Positions 61,724 through 64,000 of a DNA stretch of 64,000 bases are shown here, piece after piece. Positions within the stretch are counted from its first letter, which is position 1, and every line of letters begins with the position of its first letter. The translations under genes were made by a program, and so were the position numbers. The stretch is from Chloroflexi bacterium HGW-Chloroflexi-6 (GTDB lineage: Bacteria > Chloroflexota > Anaerolineae > Anaerolineales > Villigracilaceae): positions 155,805 to 219,804 of the forward strand of contig PHBU01000014.1 in NCBI GenBank assembly GCA_002840685.1, read 5' to 3'. A model generated the notes under the pieces. That model saw only the letters and a list, made by a program, of their open reading frames with translations, made no database searches and was not told where the DNA came from.

Positions 61724-62353
61724 TTACTGCTTGCGCGCTTCCTTGATCATTACCAGGCCGCCTTTGGGGCCAGGAACAGCGCCGTGAACGCCAATCAGGT
61801 TACGTTCCACATCAACCAGAACGACCTTCAGGCTTTGCACTGTCACACGGTCATCGCCCATGTGACCCGGTCCACGCGCACCCTTGTAGACGCGCCCTGG
61901 AGTGGTACCAGAACCGCGAGAACCAGGCGCACGATGACGGTCAGACTGACCATGAGTTTTGGGGCCGCCACGAAAGTGGTAACGCTTTACAGCACCCGCA
62001 AAACCCTTACCCTTGCTCGTGCCAATCACATCCACGCGCTCACCGGGGGTAAACATATCCACCTTGACCACATCACCAACAGAAACGTCCAGGGTTTTGG
62101 AACGGAACTCTCGCAGGTAACGCATCGAGGGTAATTCAGAAGCCTTGAAGTGGCCGAGTTCACCACCAGACAAACGCTTTGGGTGAACTTCTGAAAAACC
62201 CAGCTGCACCGCAGAGTAACCTTCCTTCTCTGGACGTCGTACTTGGGTAACATAGCAAGGCCCAGCTTCAATAAGCGTTACGGGAAAAGCCGCACCGGCA
62301 TCATCGAAGATCTGGGTCATACCAATCTTCTTACCAAGAAGCCCTTTCAACAT
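61724..62353 (-). CDS. rplC: 50S ribosomal protein L3
   Basis: Assembly-initiating protein of 209 residues. It has [20 protein letters not shown], the central loop [20 protein letters not shown] reaching the peptidyl-transferase centre, and [20 protein letters not shown]. Ribosome binding site AAAGGAGAAAAC precedes the ATG. A 229-base structured spacer separates it from rpsJ. Confidence 0.97.
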   Translation of the reverse strand: MLKGLLGKKIGMTQIFDDAGAAFPVTLIEAGPCYVTQVRRPEKEGYSAVQLGFSEVHPKRLSGGELGHFKASELPSMRYLREFRSKTLDVSVGDVVKVDMFTPGERVDVIGTSKGKGFAGAVKRYHFRGGPKTHGQSDRHRAPGSRGSGTTPGRVYKGARGPGHMGDDRVTVQSLKVVLVDVERNLIGVHGAVPGPKGGLVMIKEARKQ

Positions 62354-62582
62354 ACTCTGTTTTCTCCTTTATAAAGTCTTTGTGGGACAGGCAAAAAAAA
62401 GCCGTCCTACGACGAGACTGTCAGCCAGGGCTGTGGCTGCATCATCTCCCGGTAGCGCAGTCCGCGAATTTGCCGCGACACACACTTTAGTAGGGTCCAC
62501 GAACAGACCCGCGCTTACGTTACCGTTTTTAGTCGGTTAGCCCTCTTTTTCAAGAGGACTAACCGAACTGTTTACTTTTTTA
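62354..62582 (-). promoter_or_regulatory. Structured 229-base spacer between rpsJ and rplC
   Basis: At least four hairpins are visible: CGGTTAG/CTAACCG extended by CCCTCTT/AAGAGGA (62534-62565), GGGTC/GACCC (62493-62510), CAGCCA/TGGCTG (62422-62439), and GGAC-GGC/GCC-GTCC around eight A/T bases (about 62382-62406). The usual gap here is very short, so this may be a ribosomal-protein leader or an internal promoter. Confidence 0.5.
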
Positions 62583-62891
62583 CTAGATCTTGATCTCGAT
62601 ATCGACACCGGCAGGCAGATTAAGCCGCATCAGCATATCAATCGTCTTTGAATCAGGGTCAAGAACATCAATCAGACGATTGTGAGTGCGAATCTCAAAG
62701 TGTTCGTGCGAGTCCTTGTCAATAAATGCAGAGCGACGTATTGTAAACCGTTCTTTCTTAGTTGGCAAGGGTACGGGGCCAACTACTTGTGCACCAGAAC
62801 GTTCAGCCGTCTCAACAATACGCTTGGCCGACTGGTCAAGCACGCGATGGTCATACGCCTTAAGGCGGATGCGGATTTTCTGCTTCGACAT
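62583..62891 (-). CDS. rpsJ: 30S ribosomal protein S10
   Basis: Small-subunit head and antitermination protein of 102 residues (NusE). It has [20 protein letters not shown] (split), the loop [38 protein letters not shown] (split) and the ending [10 protein letters not shown]. It follows tuf by eight bases. Confidence 0.97.
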   Translation of the reverse strand: MSKQKIRIRLKAYDHRVLDQSAKRIVETAERSGAQVVGPVPLPTKKERFTIRRSAFIDKDSHEHFEIRTHNRLIDVLDPDSKTIDMLMRLNLPAGVDIEIKI

Positions 62892-62899
62892 GTCTGCAC

Positions 62900-64000
62900 C
62901 TATTGGATGATCTTGGTGATGACACCCGCGCCGACGGTCAAGCCGCCTTCGCGAATGGCGAACTTGGAGCCCTGCTCGAGCGCGACCGGGATGATCAGTG
63001 GGCGGTAGCCATTGAAGAAGGCCTTGTGGCGTCCGCCTTCTTCCTTCTTCAGAACATACACTTCTGCCAGGAACTTCTTGTGCGGGGTGATGCTCTTCGG
63101 TTTGGCCAACACCTGGCCGCGTTCCACATCGGAGCGTTCAATGCCGCGCAGCAGCAAACCAACGTTGTCTCCCGCGCGACCTTCGTCGAGCAGCTTGTGG
63201 AACATTTCCACGCCGGTCACAACTGAGTTCTGAGTGTCGCGCAGACCGATGATCTCGATCGGGTCGCCAACTTTGATGATACCGCGGTCGATACGACCGG
63301 TCACAACGGTACCGCGACCTTTGATCGAGAACACGTCTTCAGCGGCCATCATGAATGGGCGCTCGGTTTCGCGAACCGGTTCGGGGATGTATTCATCTAC
63401 AACGCGCAGGATCTCGCGGATGCACTCGTATTCGGGGGCATTCGGGTCGGTCGAGGTGCTGTCGAGGGCATTTTTAGCGGAACCACGCACGATCGGGGTC
63501 TCGTCGCCGGGGAAGCCGTAGCTGGTCAGCAGTTCACGCAGTTCCAGTTCGACCAGTTCCAGCAGTTCGGGATCGTCCATCATGTCCACTTTGTTCAGGA
63601 ACACAACGATCGAGGGAACTTCAACCTGGCGGGCCAGGAGCACGTGTTCGCGGGTCTGGGGCATCGGACCATCGGGGGCAGCCACAACCAAAATGGCGCC
63701 ATCGACCTGGGCCGCACCGGTGATCATGTTCTTGATGTAGTCACGGTGACCGGGCATATCGACGTGGGCATAGTGGCGCTTGGCGGTCTGATATTCGACA
63801 TGCGCAATGTTGATCGTGATACCACGCGCCTTTTCTTCGGGCGCGTTGTCAATTTGGTCATAGGCTTTGAATTCAGCATTACCCATGAGTTGCGACACTT
63901 TCGTGATCGCCGCTGTCAGGGTCGTCTTCCCGTGGTCGATGTGTCCCATCGTCCCCACGTTTAGATGCGGTTTGCTGCGGTCAAATTTCTGCTTCGCCAT
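62900..64000 (-). CDS. tuf: Elongation factor Tu with a 33-residue internal deletion in domain 3
   Basis: The GTPase that brings aminoacyl-tRNA to the ribosome. It has the P-loop [10 protein letters not shown], the Mg motif RGITI, DMPGH, NKVDM and SAK, and a normal domain 2. The protein has 366 residues rather than about 399: after residue Pro334 (FFNGYRP) the sequence jumps straight to [19 protein letters not shown], omitting the normal segment from QFYFRTTDVTG to PGDNVKMTVE. The reading frame is intact on both sides. The gene starts at the last base of the window, so its promoter is not visible. Domain 3 contacts tRNA and EF-Ts, so function is in doubt. Confidence 0.93.
   Translation of the reverse strand: MAKQKFDRSKPHLNVGTMGHIDHGKTTLTAAITKVSQLMGNAEFKAYDQIDNAPEEKARGITINIAHVEYQTAKRHYAHVDMPGHRDYIKNMITGAAQVDGAILVVAAPDGPMPQTREHVLLARQVEVPSIVVFLNKVDMMDDPELLELVELELRELLTSYGFPGDETPIVRGSAKNALDSTSTDPNAPEYECIREILRVVDEYIPEPVRETERPFMMAAEDVFSIKGRGTVVTGRIDRGIIKVGDPIEIIGLRDTQNSVVTGVEMFHKLLDEGRAGDNVGLLLRGIERSDVERGQVLAKPKSITPHKKFLAEVYVLKKEEGGRHKAFFNGYRPLIIPVALEQGSKFAIREGGLTVGAGVITKIIQ

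Noticed and set aside
62437..62582. A tRNA or small RNA gene in the rpsJ-rplC gap
   Set aside because: The hairpins do not form a cloverleaf, and no CCA end or T-loop consensus is present.

Overview
The window looks like chromosomal DNA of a member of the Chloroflexota, most likely class Anaerolineae. This is an inference from gene content: one uninterrupted S10-spc-alpha ribosomal cluster headed by tuf, a zinc-binding S14 and S4, a CUT1 sugar transporter without its own ATPase, multihaem cytochromes, and CpXC and SPFH proteins. No 16S rRNA is present to confirm it. There are no tRNA or rRNA genes, insertion sequences, phage genes or CRISPR arrays that I can see.

Layout. 1-5000 (+): the tail of an ABC exporter ATPase, an ABC-2 permease fused to a SpoIIM-like domain, a metallo-beta-lactamase fold protein, a membrane-anchored cyclophilin, an FHA/winged-helix regulator and a flavin/haem-split-barrel protein. 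5072-9521 (-): CpXC protein, orphan GAF/PAS histidine kinase, class III aminotransferase. 9597-20200 (-): a sugar locus with two ROK kinases, amylosucrase, trehalose synthase, a sugar ABC importer (binding protein and two permeases) and a LacI repressor. Sucrose taken up could be split by amylosucrase into glucan and fructose, with the kinases trapping the hexoses. The lacI promoter carries two abutting perfect operators, and a weaker copy lies before the transporter. 20332-24544: FabG-like SDR, a pseudouridine synthase with a very long repetitive tail, and a methyltransferase-glycosyltransferase fusion.

25012-27823 (+): two multihaem cytochrome genes (a hexahaem lipoprotein with a collagen-like linker, and a membrane-anchored cytochrome with about nine haem motifs), probably an extracytoplasmic electron-transfer module. 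27963-34808 (+): DNA glycosylase Tag, phospholipase C-like protein, esterase, MFS transporter, glyoxalase II-like protein, SLC13 transporter and SPFH protein. 34841-39739 (-): M28 peptidase, RNase Y, RecX and cysteine desulfurase. 39863-44414 (+): gamma-glutamyltransferase, a DUF5680-like protein, a hydrolase, then an autoregulated-looking PadR repressor followed by a divergent second-type EF-Ts.

44550-64000 (-): mazG, then rpsI-rplM-truA-rplQ-rpoA-rpsD-rpsK-rpsM-rpmJ-map-adk-secY and on through the spc and S10 genes to rpsJ and tuf. infA is missing from its usual place. tuf encodes an EF-Tu lacking about 33 residues of domain 3. A 229-nt structured spacer lies between rpsJ and rplC.

The most notable items are the shortened EF-Tu, the PadR/EF-Ts pair, the in-frame insertion of a palindromic repeat inside amylosucrase, and the unusual cytochrome pair.
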